From Aradus depressus (lineage: Eukaryota; Arthropoda; Insecta; Hemiptera; Aradidae), in assembly GCA_963662175.1 (NCBI GenBank), contig OY759216.1:53089087-53153086 (forward strand): a stretch of 64,000 nucleotides of DNA, in the 5' to 3' direction. Position 1 is the first letter of the stretch, and each line of letters starts with the position of its first letter. The notes below the pieces were generated by a model that did not search any database, was not told where the DNA came from, and saw nothing but the letters and a program-made list of their open reading frames with translations. Position numbers and translations under genes: made by a program. Below, piece after piece: positions 53,107 through 64,000 of this stretch.

Positions 53107-54792
53107 CCCATATGCTATTAATAATAATTATTAGTAGCATATGTATATGTTTTCAATCAGAAGTTAAAAATACACAGAAAAGTATCGCTAAACAATTTTC
53201 CAATTATTAATTTATGTAAGCCCTAATACTTGTGACCCTTAAAAGGACTACCTTGTTATACATATAAAATACTCTAGTTATGCACACATACAGACTTTTA
53301 TTTTTATTTTTGAAATTATGTGTCGTAAAACATGAAATTCTGGTAAAAATACAACACTTAAATATGTATAAATCCATATTAAATGTATCTCTACCATCTC
53401 CCCTTCTCATACTGACATTACTGTATATAAGAATGTCTACTCTCAGGATTACGCTATGCAATAAAACAAAAATATATTTCTGACGCCAACACATTACTGT
53501 CATATATCGAGTTAAGCCAGGATGAAATGATTTTGAGAAGAGGGAGAGATCTGTAAGGGTGGTGTGTATAAGAAAGTCATGTAATGGCCATATTACATAT
53601 TTTCATATATTATAACGCCCAGTTATGTACCCGGTTGCCCTTCCTGAAAATAACTATGTTATTATTTACTCCTTGAAACAAAAAAAAAAAAAAGTAACAA
53701 GATATAAGTAGGTACAAATGACGAGGCACCTGTTGGAGCGGCATTTCGACCTTGCTATTTGTTACTTCATATACACCTAAGTAACATTCCTAAACTTTAT
53801 GTTCCTGTACACACATAGTCTTACGTAGGCGTCTTTATCTTTTATATATACTTAAGCATCTCATACATGACATTGCACACATATAATGAATATATTGCCA
53901 TAGATACCGCACAAATTTCTTGCTAAAAGCTGTTATTCCCCAGAGCTATCATTCCTTTCTTCTTCTTTTTACTTATTTCTTTCAGTTCCATGCCGAATAC
54001 CGTAGGTGTGTGTTATTTTGGATATATAACTGTAAATAAATGTATGTCTGAGGGTGTGTGACACACATTATTTATTTATTTTATTTTAATAATTTGTTTT
54101 TTCTCTCTCTCTCTCTCAGTGACCCTTCCTGTCATATATATCTATTTTTGCTATTATTTTTTACTTTATAATTCTAACTTTGTTCCCCATTTATTTTAAT
54201 ATGATTTGTTTATCCTTATTTCCTACTGTTTTTGTTTCTTTAGTTGCTATACTCCCTTATTTGTTATCTTTTATTTCAACTTGTTTGATACTTGTATCTC
54301 TTTTGTTTATTTCTTATGTTGTTATTCTTAGGGGACGAATGTCCCAGAATAAAAATTGTTTTTTCATTTCAGATCATTCAACTTTATAGATTAATAGTTT
54401 TAAAAATTGTTTATTCAATTTAATAAACTAAATTAAGTATATACCAGTTAAGAACTCGGACCATCCGTGACTCCAATATGCGAACCTTTGATTGATTTCA
54501 GAATAATTTTATATATGTAGCAAAACTTTGAATCTTGGCTCAATAGACTTGTGACCAGAGTTGGGTTATTGTATATACAATAATATTTATTTCCGTTGAA
54601 CCATAAAATGGTAATAGGATACGTCACAAGAATGTATACATTAAGATACTTTTTGAAAGAAGTATAACTCATAAAGGAATCAACTTCTTAAAACCAATAG
54701 ATACAAAAAATAAAAAATAAAATTCAATTAAAAATGTTTACATATTAGACGGCATTTTTTTTTTCATCGTTCAAAAAGGAAAAACATAACCA
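53107..54792. other. Region 3' of the gypsy element
   Basis: Includes a short family D fragment (53285-53345) and pyrimidine-rich 54100-54360 like 13640-14010. It may contain the rest of the LTR, but no paired LTR could be aligned. Confidence 0.4.
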
Positions 54793-55184
54793 TATATGAG
54801 GAGTTTGGAGCCAGAGCGGACCAACTGGTTGAAACTGAACAGGTAGAAAATGGCAATTGAAAATTGAGTACATTTTGTTTATCTCCATAAATGGGCCCCA
54901 AATATTTATTTATATTTGAAATTTTAGAATAGTATTGGATGAGTGATCCCTTTTTGTGTTCTATAAAGTTTTTGAAGGCCGTATGATCCATTGTGACTTT
55001 GGAAATATATGCACAAAATACTTGTGGACTAAACTTAAAGTGCTGCTATCTATCACTGAAGTGAAGAAACTAAGTGATCCACACTGGTTTTGAAAAAGGG
55101 AACCTATGCCAACATCAGGATGGTAATAACTCATTTTCCGAAAAATTGTGGGTTGGTCCGCTCTGGCTCCAAACTCCTCATATA
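54793..55184. repeat. Inverted repeat, 32-bp arms, 392 bp
   Basis: Arms 54796-54827 and 55152-55184 (gaggagtttggagccagagc and complement) enclose about 325 bp without a domain. Possibly a small TIR element or a rearranged duplication. Confidence 0.75.
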
Positions 55185-55290
55185 AAAGTCGTGTTACATA
55201 AATAAAATCTTTATTATTTGCCATTTTATGATCCAATAACATCCTATAATTGTAATTACTTTTATTTAATATTTTTATTATTATCATCAA

Positions 55291-55674
55291 TTTTTTCTAT
55301 ATACTATTTACTTTACTGATATTTATTTATTTATATATATATTTCTTCTATATTTCGCTCTTTGTAACCCCGAAATACCGCCCTGAAAGAACATTTATGC
55401 AAAGAAATACAAATATAAAATTTAGTATAAAGTGCAAATAAACCTTAAGTATTAAGAATTTGATATTCATGTATCTTCCATTATTTATTTTATATACATA
55501 ATTTATATACACATACAGACATATATATAAATATATAATTTCTGTTTGTATTTTAAGATTTAATATGGTAACTTTTTTTTACTTTTCTCTTATTTTATTT
55601 TAAATTTTCTTGTAGGTTATCGGTTGATCGGTAGGTAATATATATTTTATAAACTATTTTTGATATAAAAAATT
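55291..55674. other. AT-rich spacer
   Basis: Nothing recognised. Confidence 0.4.
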
Positions 55675-55978
55675 ATAAGAGGTATTCTGTCAATTACCAT
55701 TATACGGTTAAACGGATATAAGAGGTATTCTGTCAATTACCATTATACGGTTAAACGGATATAAGAGGTATTCTGTCAATTACCATTATACGGTTAAACG
55801 GATATAAGAGGTATTCTGTCAATTACCATTATACGGTTAAGCGGATATAAGAGGTATTCTGTCAATTACCATTATACGGTTAAACGGATATAAGAGGTAT
55901 TCTGTCAATTACCATTATACGGTTAAACGGATATAAGAGGTATTCTGTCAATTACCATTACACGGTTAAACGGATATA
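55675..55978. repeat. 43-bp tandem array, 7 copies
   Basis: 'ggtattctgtcaattacc' recurs every 43 bp (55681, 55724, 55767, 55810, 55853, 55896, 55939), with only two single-base variants noted. Confidence 0.95.
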
Positions 55979-56734
55979 AATGTTATTATTACTTAGAAGG
56001 ATGCATCCACCATTGGACTTGAAGCACTTGATACACTGGCAGGCTTATAAAAACATGCAACTTTAATAAAATTACTTGCGTCTTCATGATTTTTATTGAA
56101 AACTGATGTTTTTCTTCACTCATCTCAGCTTACTATGACGGATCCATATTTCGATAACCATAAACGAAACTCCTAAGACCATATAAAACTCGTCTATCTG
56201 TCCTGTCGAATTTAAGGTAAACACAGTTCGGTCTGTCGTCTCTTTCTAAAGATAGAAGGAATCAATGGTTGAATGTGAATTTCTTAAAAATTCTCTCTTC
56301 CCCCCTCCCCGCTTTTTTAAAATAAACTTTACAGTCTAGTATGATGGGATGCTTATTCAGTGTCCATATCCTTGGTGTATATTTAAACACTCAGGATACT
56401 GTTTATCTCTTCACTATTTTATCGCTAAGTTTTTATCTCTAATCACTCGGACAAGCTATAGTATATCGCGACATTATTTTTGCATTTAAACTTAATTTTT
56501 TTAAGAGCCTAAGTAAGAAACTATTTAGTGTAATATCTGAGGGCTTAACTATTTTATGGTATGGAATAATGTGAGTAATAAATAAAATCTCTTGGCAAAT
56601 CGAGTTGCGAAATTCATTAAACAACCAATATCGGGTAGAGAGGACCAAAACACAACTGAATAACAATATTGATTCATTTTAACAATAATTTTGACAAATT
56701 TTTACGATAAACAAAACGAATAAGAGTAAAAAAA
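55979..56734. other. Unannotated stretch
   Basis: No gene or repeat recognised. Confidence 0.4.
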
Positions 56735-56950
56735 AAGTCATCGGTAAATCACCGGCAAAATACTTCCCCCAGAAGGAATTAATCAATTACGTTTTCGCTC
56801 TCCCTTCAAAACTAATGGACGGCAACGTTGACACTGTCTGTCCCAGGGTCTGAAATTCAATAGTTTAGGGGGCTTCTCAATCCTCAGACTAAATTACATC
56901 GAATACACACATTACATCGGCAGTTATTAGGGTTTTTGAATAGAATAACT
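56735..56950 (-). repeat. Dispersed repeat family D
   Basis: 'aatcaccggcaaaatacttc', 'ttttcgctctcccttcaaa', 'cattacatcggcagttatta'. Confidence 0.78.
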
Positions 56951-57339
56951 TTTTTTTTTTTTTTAATGCCTTCGTTTCCATTAAAAAATAATAATTAACG
57001 ATTAACAATTACGAAATAACAATTAACAAACAATTGGCAGTTATTCTATAAGATATAAACTGAGGTTAATCACGTTATTTGTGGAATGTTCGAAAATTGG
57101 TTGAGATGTACAATAAAAACGAGATCCTGTTGGAAAATCTTTTTGTATTATTTTTTTTTTATTCTGTGTAAATGATTCATAAAAAGGTTTGAAAATTACT
57201 ATCTACGGAGTTCGATTAAAATCTGTACCAGCGACACTGTCTGTCCGAGCACAAACAGAATGCGCCTGAAATCTTCTCTAATTCCCTTTAAATTAGAAAC
57301 GAACAGAAATAACTAATTTTTTTTTTTACTTCCTCAGCT

Positions 57340-57640
57340 ATACGGAATATACGGGAAGTTATGTAATCGGTCATGATTCCGAAAAAAAAAAAAAAAAAGT
57401 CTGTCTGTGAACACGATAACTCAAGTAGAATAAATGTATCGACACGAAATTTTATATGTGTGTCAAGAACCCTTTAAGGACGTTTCTACTCAAATACCCT
57501 TATAACTGCCTGATGTTATGAATGTATATTGTGTATTTAGTATGAGGATTCAGAATGCCGCTATGTAAGTCAAATATTGAGTTATAGCCCAAGCGGCCGA
57601 TTGGCTTTGGAGAGAGAGCGAAAACTTAACTGATAGCCGG
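57340..57640 (+). repeat. Dispersed repeat family D, short version with both ends
   Basis: Starts 'cttcctcagctatacggaat', 'gggaagttatgtaatcggtc', ends 'gagagagcgaaaacttaact'. Useful for defining the family head. Confidence 0.82.
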
Positions 57641-57935
57641 TGATGCACCTACGACCTTTTTTCCGTCGTTTCGTCGCGTGGGGTTCATAACCTCAGATAT
57701 AATCCGGTGGAATCCTCTAAACATGTTGACAGTCTATGTAGGTATCCAAGTTATTTATTTTTTATTTGTATTATTATTTATTTTGTTGTAACTGGAGTGT
57801 GCATTTCTTGTCAGCCGTCTCATAAATTGTAAATTCTGGATAAACAAGTTATCTGAGGAATGTGATGTGGACCTGGACAGAGAGATGGACTGTCCAATAA
57901 ATTCTTTGGAAAGTGGTAGAGATATAGAGAGGCTG

Positions 57936-59371
57936 GTTTGGAGACCACAACCTCGACTACCGGCTTCTGGTCTTGGAGACACCACAATCTCGGCTACCGG
58001 CTTCTGGTCTTGGAGACCACAAACCTCGGCAACCGGCTTCTGGTCTTGGAGACCACAAACCTCGGCTACTGGCTTCTGGTCTTGGAGACCACAACCTCGG
58101 CTACCGGCTTCTGGTCTTGGAGACCACAAACCTCGGCTACCGGCTTCTGGTCTTGCAGACACCACAATCTCGGCTACCGGCTTCTGGTCTTGGAGACACC
58201 ACAATCTCGGCTACCGGCTCTGGTCTTGGAGACCACAACCTCGGCTACCGGCTTCTGGTCTTGGAGACCACAAACCTCGGCTACTGGCTTCTGGTCTTGG
58301 AGACCACAAACCTCGGCTACCGGCTTCTGGTCTTGGAGACCACAAACCTCGGCTACCGGCTTCTGGTCTTGGAGACCACAAACCTCGGCTACCGGCTTCT
58401 GGTCTTGGAGACCACAACCTCGGCTACCGGCTTCTGGTCTTGGAGACCACAAACCTCGGCTACCGGCTTCTGGTCGTGGAGACCACAACCTCGGCTACCG
58501 GCTTCTGGTCTTGGAGACCACAACCTCGGCTACCGGCTTCTGATCTTGGAGACCACAACCTCGACTACCGGCTTCTGGTCTTGGAGACACCACAACCTCG
58601 GCTACCGGCTTCTGGTCTTGGAGACCACAAACCTCGGCTACCGGCTTCTGGTCTTGGAGACCACAAACCTCGGCAACCGGCTTCTGGTCTTGGAGACCAC
58701 AAACCTCGGCTACTGGCTTCTGGTCTTGGAGACCACAAACCTCGGCTACCGGCTTCTGGTCTTGGAGACCACAAACCTCGGCTACTGGCTTCTGGTCTTG
58801 GAGACCACAAACCTCGGCAACCGGCTTCTGGTCTTGGAGACCACAAACCTCGGCTACCGGCTTCTGGTCTTGGAGACCACAAACCTCGGCTACCGGCTTC
58901 TGGTCTTGGAGACCACAAACCTCGGCAACCGGCTTCTGGTCTTGGAGACCACAAACCTCGGCTACTGGCTTCTGGTCTTGGAGACCACAACCTCGGCTAC
59001 CGGCTTCTGGTCTTGGAGACCACAACCTCGGCTACCGGCTTCTGGTCTTGGAGACCACAAACCTCGGCTACCGGCTTCTGGTCTTGGAGACCACAACCTC
59101 GGCTACCGGCTTCTGGTCTTGGAGACCACAACCTCGGCTACCGGCTTCTGGTCTTGGAGACCACAACCTCGGCTACCGGCTTCTGGTCTTGGAGACCACA
59201 ACCTCGGCTACCGGCTTCTGGTCTTGGAGACCACAAACCTCGGCTACTGGCTTCTGGTCTTGGAGACCACAACCTCGGCTACCGGCTTCTGGTCTTGGAG
59301 ACCACAACCTCGGCTACCGGCTTCTGGTCTTGGAGACCACAAACCTCGGCTACCGGCTTCTGATCTTGGAG
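57936..59371. repeat. Minisatellite, about 40 units of 35-36 bp
   Basis: Unit: cggcttctggtcttggagac, then cacaaacctcggctac (36 bp) or cacaacctcggctac (35 bp), with some 38-bp units (gacaccac). Each unit contains the self-complementary GGTCTTGGAGACC. ORFs of up to 498 codons cross it in several frames on both strands, but every frame of the unit lacks stops, so openness is no evidence of coding. Confidence 0.95.
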
Positions 59372-59464
59372 AAGTAAATATTAAATAACTATTAGAATTA
59401 ATGATATAAAATAGTGGAAAAGGAAATATATAATTAAATTACAAATAACAATAAAGTAAGATTT

Positions 59465-59535
59465 TAGTCCAAACGGTAGATTGATTTTGGACAGAGAGCA
59501 AAAACGTAATTGATTCATTCGTGGTGGGGAAGTAT
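59465..59535 (+). repeat. Dispersed repeat family D, tail fragment
   Basis: 'gtccaaacggtagattg', 'gagcaaaaacgtaattgat', 'ggtggggaagtata'. Confidence 0.75.
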
Positions 59536-60081
59536 AAACCTATATTGCGAAAAATTTATTTCCTAGTATTTAGGTCAAAAAAATCCGCATAAAACTGACC
59601 TTGACCGACTTTCCTTATTTGTAAGAAAATGTTTCGATGGGATGGTACGTTTTAGTTGTCTTGAAAGTGGAAACTGCAAGTGTTGTGCCAAAATACCAGA
59701 TGAAAGGATTTTTTTTTTTTTTTTTTTTTCGCCCCCTAGTGTTATAGATGAATTGGGTTAGTTGTGAGGTTGACCAGAGAACACTCAGAACAAAGGTACC
59801 TAGAAGACAGACTGAGGTATACACAGGCCAACGATAGACTAAACACTGAACTCGGATTTGGTGTAAACCCATCACAATGAGTAGACAAAACAGGCAGAGA
59901 ACCACATCAATACGGAACAACCCTGCCCTGTAAACAAAAAAAATAAGAAAAAAAAAAGTATAATAAAATAAATATTACACAAAATTTGTGTAATAAAATT
60001 TAATATTATATATTATACAAAATTTTTGTATTAATATTTAATATTAACCTTAATTTTTATAATTTTTCAGAAGAACAACCT

Positions 60082-60570
60082 TTATTATTGCTCTTTATTT
60101 TTCGGGTGCACCTTGCGTTTGTGCAACATCGATCGCCCCAGCGCATGACAACGCTTTTTTCTGCTCCCACCAGTAGCCGACAAATCGGATGAACACCGGT
60201 TAGCCGGTCTCCGTCACCAGCTGCCGCAGATCCAGTCCCAGGTATGATCCGGTCCCGCGAACCAACTCTACCCTGGCCTGGTCATACAGCGAGCAATCAG
60301 GGACTACGTGTTTTGGAGTCTCCATGCCCCCCACATGAACAGTTTGGGTTGTTCTTCCTCTTAAAGAAGTAGAGTTTGGAGTTAAAGTCTCCGTGACCTG
60401 ATAATATCTGAGACATCCAGTGGTCAGGCTGTACCCACGTCGAGTCGAGGCGTACCCGGACATCCGGAAAGTATGCATAAGTCGTTCGGCCATCAGAACT
60501 TCGTGACCAACGTTGTTGCCATTTAATATTAACCATTATACTAACACTAGCTAGGGGATATTGCCCAACC
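60082..60570 (-). pseudogene. R1-like LINE, ORF2 C-terminus, second copy
   Basis: The minus strand reads KWQQRWSRSSDGRTTYAYF, RLDSTWVQPDHWMSQILSGH, GDFNSKLYFFKRKNNPNCSC, then in another frame VVPDCSLYDQARVELVRGTG. This is the cysteine and RNase-H-proximal end of an R1-clade ORF2, better preserved than the 49487 copy. Same 3' terminus; 5'-truncated. Confidence 0.75.
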
Positions 60571-61016
60571 CGACAGACGGTCAAGTGACCATTGTCTAAT
60601 GATGTAGTAGTGTTATCATTTGCTGTTCATGGATATTTGTATTTAATATACAATCAGTAACAAAAATTTTCGGACAATTTATAATTTTGTTTTTCTTTTG
60701 CAGTTACACATAGTTATATGGCAAAATATTTAATTCAAGCAAAGTTTTAAATTTCGAGATCATCAATCATTTCAAAACGCCGTAAAACAATTAATTAAAC
60801 ATTTACAGCTAATAGGAAATTTTGCATTAATAATTGAAGACAAGAAATTCACGTAACAAAATTTTCTGGACACCTGTTGTTTGTTTTGTAAACAAATGCG
60901 ACTCTGATCATGATCTTTAATCCCTTCTCAACCAACCGCTAATACCGAACAAATGAAATGTGTTTATATCCTTCTATTACTGCATTCAGTAGTTATTTGT
61001 ATTTCCTGCTGTCAAG

Positions 61017-61455
61017 ATGGGTCGAACATCTTTTGAAGTTCAACAGATAATAATTTTTAATTATGAAAAAGGATTAAGTGTCCGCAAAATCGGTGGTATG
61101 GTAGGCCGGAGTAAAAGCACCGTAGCCGATGTAATTCGAAGGTATAAGCACGAGCATCGGATAGATTTGAAATCTTCCTCTGGCCGTCCAAGAGTATTAA
61201 ACGACCGAGAAAGGTGTAGCGTTGTCCGGAAAATTAAAAACAAGCCCTCGAGAAGTGCACCTCAGATCGTCGCCGAGGTATACAGAGAAACGGGAAAGAA
61301 AGTTCACCCACAAAATGTTCGAAGAATTCTAAAAGAAGCAGGGTATAATGGGAGAGTACCAAAAACCGTTTGTGAGTGAAAAAAATATAAAAAAAAGATT
61401 GAGCTTCGCAAAAGAGTTCCAGAATCATTCAGAAATTTTTTGGAGTAATGTCATT
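61017..61455 (+). pseudogene. Tc1-like transposase, DNA-binding half
   Basis: MGRTSFEVQQIIIFNYEKGL then VRKIGGMVGRSKSTVADVIR: paired-like helix-turn-helix domain. GRPRVLNDRE is the GRPR-like hook, followed by the second helix-turn-helix (SRSAPQIVAEVYRET). A frameshift near 61350 moves the reading to KPFVSEKNIKKRLSFAKEF, ending at FWSNVI where an insertion interrupts the gene just before the first catalytic Asp region. Confidence 0.88.
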
Positions 61456-61995
61456 CATCTGCGAGGTAAAATAAACTTAAGCACTCCGTCCTTCGGATGG
61501 GATGTTAAGCGATGGTCCCGAGCCTGTACGATGTCAGGTCAAAGCGTTTGAGCTCTCACATAAACACACGCATGCAATTGATCTCTGATGTTCACACGAT
61601 TACAAAATTTTTAGTACATATTATTATGTATACATATATTATATGTATAGGGAAGTAAACAAAAGTAAAGTAATAGTATATGTATACATATATTACATGG
61701 AAGTAAACGGACATGATCTGGAAACATTTATTTGTCGAAATATCGGAGAAAAAACGTTTAAATTAGAAAAATTGGGTACTTAGTTTCTTTAGAGGGAAGG
61801 TGGAGGGGATAGAGTAGGGGGAAGGGACGGTTTCTGCCGAGGGTCAGCGCTGCTGTCGCTCTCTTCCAACATCATATCACAAAAATCTAGTTTTCTGACA
61901 TTACATGACCTGAGATTTCTTTTTATGTTGTGAAGAGTTACAAGATACAAGAATATTTTATTATTGCGGTTTGTTCTATTGCAAGCAAATACTTT
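61456..61995. mobile_element. Insertion inside the Tc1 transposase, with SINE fragment
   Basis: About 540 bp with no transposase similarity. 61462-61540 is SINE family S body (aggtaaaataaacttaagc, cttcggatgggatgttaag). The remainder includes AT-rich 'gtatacatatatta' repeats. Clear target duplications were not found. Confidence 0.78.
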
Positions 61996-62561
61996 TGAAT
62001 GTAAGTTTAATATATTTAGTCCCGACAGTCGCGACAAAATTTGGAGAAGGCGTAATGAGGAGCTGAATCCAAAAAATTTAAAACCAATAGTAAAACATGG
62101 GGGTGGCTCAGTGATGGTGTGGGGGTGTATGGCGTCTAGTGGAATTGGTGAACTGGTTTTCATTGAAACCACCATGACTGGAAAAGTTTATGCCGGATTA
62201 CTAAGGAGCAATTTGAAAAAGAGTGCTGAAAAACTTGGGATTTTACGGACTTTTCATTTTTACCAAGACAACGATCCGAAACACACCTGTGAATTGGTAC
62301 GTACTTGGCTTTTGTATAACTGCCCTAAAGTTATGAAACCCCCCCCCAATCGCCCGATCTCAACCCAATTGAACACGTATGGGGTGAGCTCGACAGGAAA
62401 ATTCGATTAACACCCATTGCTTCAAAAAACGAATTGAAACAAAAGTTATTAGAAGAGTGGGGTAAAATATCTCCAAATTTCACCAAAAAATTAGTTTCAT
62501 CATCAATGCCGAATCGAATGAAAGATGTTATTACACAAAAAGGGTACCCAACCAAATATTA
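61996..62561 (+). pseudogene. Tc1-like transposase, catalytic half
   Basis: Resumes at CKFNIFSPDSRDKIWRR, then KHGGGSVMVWGCMASSGIGE, the second catalytic Asp in HFYQDNDPKHT and, after a frameshift in the C run at about 62338-62347, the catalytic Glu in LNPIEHVWGELDRK. The C-terminus (MPNRMKDVITQKGYPTKY) is followed by a stop at 62561. The first Asp was lost with the insertion, so the copy is dead. Confidence 0.88.
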
Positions 62562-62868
62562 ATTAACATTATGGTTTTTGAATTTGTGAAATCGTAAAAA
62601 AAACATTGAATTTATTTATAGTTGTTTACATTTTTGTCCGAAAATTTTTGTTACCTACATTACTTGTTATAAAATTTATTAAATTAAAATATTTATTTGT
62701 TCTAATCAAAGCTGTTTTTCCTTTATCCTAGCCCACTTTTGAATTCTTATTCTTGGTTGAAAAATGGCTTTAATTATTTTTTTAAATTATTTTTTATTAC
62801 TTTTGCATTTAATTGTTATAATTTTTTATTGAAAATTCAAACCGTCCGAACATTTTTGTTACTGGCTG

Positions 62869-64000
62869 TACATATCTTCATCTATACTTCTACTGTACCC
62901 TTGTTATCTGCCGCCTGAAGGCCTATTTAAGTTACCTAATTGTTTAATGAAGCACAGGATGTTTTCCAAGTTCTGTTTCTCCTCTTCGATTCTTCTCACT
63001 TGAGGAATGCTTCGCTCTCTGAGCAACCTTGGCATTATAACGATTATTTCTTTGAATATTTTCCCCTTTGCTATGTTGTATGCTGTTCTTGATTCCCGCA
63101 GAGGACGGAGGTAGACAACATCAACTTCAACCTGTAGACCAATTTATTTCTTGATTGTAATAATTTTATCGTTACTTGCAAACAGGCTATAATTAAAGAA
63201 CTGACACATTCATTTTCTGCAATGTATAAAAATAAAAAAAAAAGTAAGAAAAAAAAAAGAGAGAAAATATATGATTTATCTATCTGATAGGAGAGAAAGA
63301 GGAATTTATTTTTTGGGGTCGCTGGCTGCGAGTGTGGATCACATAATAAATAAGACTGGAGAGGGGACAAATATTTAAATGCCAAGTATCCCTCCCAGAT
63401 GTAAATAAAGGGGGCAGGTTCTCCTGATTGAGATGCAGCTTCCAGCTGGTCCCTGGCGCCATGGCGCGCCATACCTGTTCCCGCCTTGTCCTTCCTACCA
63501 TTACCATACCATATCATACCATATTATATGCCCCCCCCCCATCTCTATTTTTCATTCCACCCACATACACACTTTACTACTTTTTTTAATGCACATTATT
63601 AATTCAATAGACGTACTCTAGGTGTAGTGTGTTAAATTTCGCTAGGTGTACTAAGCGGCGTGAAACTAAAATCATCTGATCCTGTAGAGGAGTTCGAGAC
63701 TCTTAGGGCTAGAACCGAAGCAGGAAAATTTGCCGCGCTCGGACTCGCTTAATAAAGCGTCCTAGGACTTGAACTAGTAAGATAGTTGAGCAGTGTCAAG
63801 TGCGTTACTGTAGAGGGATTCGGGCAATTCGCGGAGCAAAACACTTTGCCACGCTCGCTTAATAAGTACCATATAAGTATTATGTAGGTATGAATTGTTC
63901 TGCCAAGTGATAATATAAAATTTCATACGAACCATAACTATCTATTATCTATCTATTGACGCAGGTGGTGAACTATAAGTTAGTAAGTGAGATAAGAGTT
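62869..64000. other. Right edge of window, no gene recognised
   Basis: 63620-63850 holds a loose internal duplication (ctgtagagg...ttcg, cgctcgcttaataa). A 10-base C run is at 63531-63540. Other ORFs here lack domains. Confidence 0.4.

Larger units (their letters stand above)
60651..62868 (+). mobile_element. Tc1-like DNA transposon with IR/DR ends
   Basis: Outer inverted repeats: CAATCAGTAACAAAAATTTT at the left (60651) and the complement of 'catttttgttactggctg' at the right (to 62868), bounded by TA on both sides. Each end has a second internal copy of the repeat about 200 bp in (60852-60873, gtaacaaaattttctgg; 62635-62655, tccgaaaatttttgttacc). This double IR/DR layout is known from several Tc1-like elements. 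The transposase inside is broken. Confidence 0.88.

Noticed and set aside
53735..53760. Hammerhead-like 'cggcatttcgacc'
   Set aside because: No CTGANGA box at the right distance and no palindromic helix III.
57867..59363. 498-codon ORF and other long ORFs over the minisatellite
   Set aside because: All frames of the repeat unit on both strands lack stops, so length is expected without coding; there is no start context or domain.
59615..59920. Minus ORF beginning with a hydrophobic, signal-peptide-like stretch, considered as the missing SMOC first exon
   Set aside because: No donor in the phase 0 required by the Kazal exon was found, and the region borders simple repeats.
63071..63517. 148-codon minus ORF
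   Set aside because: No domain, mixed simple-sequence content, no splice or start support.

Overview
The window is eukaryotic and almost certainly from an insect. It is AT-rich, has GT-AG introns, and is packed with tRNA-derived SINEs, jockey, RTE-like and R1-like LINE remnants, Ty3/gypsy, mariner and Tc1-like elements, and Penelope-type repeats. One SINE family ends in CCTAA repeats, the complement of the common insect telomere unit. I cannot name the species; a hemipteran would fit but is not shown.

One host gene is clearly readable. On the minus strand, 13 exons between 40164 and 5761 join in perfect phase into 504 codons plus a stop. They encode a SMOC / magu (pentagone) type secreted matricellular protein. 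The order is Kazal domain, thyroglobulin type-1 (TY1), a basic micro-exon, a SPARC-like EC domain with two EF-hands, a basic linker, a second TY1, a second EC domain and a short basic tail. The 5' exon or exons with the signal peptide were not found; they lie above 40164 or outside the window. The 18.4-kb first intron and the other introns hold most of the repeats.

Layout: 0-5.6 kb, downstream of the gene, has dispersed repeats, a near-perfect 249-bp palindrome, a 46-bp tandem array and a possible DNA-transposon remnant. 5.8-21.6 kb holds exons 2-13 with SINEs, hammerhead-bearing foldbacks and a TIR element in the introns. 21.6-40 kb is intron 1 with an RTE-like tail, a mariner relic, a jockey LINE with an internal deletion, several SINEs and many copies of one unidentified dispersed repeat. 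40-49 kb is SINE-rich with locally inverted duplications. 49.5-53.1 kb has an R1-like LINE tail beside a 5'-truncated Ty3/gypsy pol. 54-57 kb has an inverted repeat and a 43-bp array. 57.9-59.4 kb is a minisatellite of about 40 units. 60.1-62.9 kb has a second R1-like tail and a Tc1-like transposon with an IR/DR arrangement whose transposase is interrupted by an insert carrying SINE sequence.

The most notable signal is a set of minimal hammerhead-ribozyme motifs (CTGANGA, small hairpin, GAAA, palindromic helix III). Different copies carry different palindromes (ACCGGT, AGTACT, ACGT, ACTAGT), and helix I pairs differently in each intact copy. That covariation points to RNA-level function in Penelope-like elements, expected to act as dimers. 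No promoter, operator, riboswitch, origin or CRISPR array was recognised.
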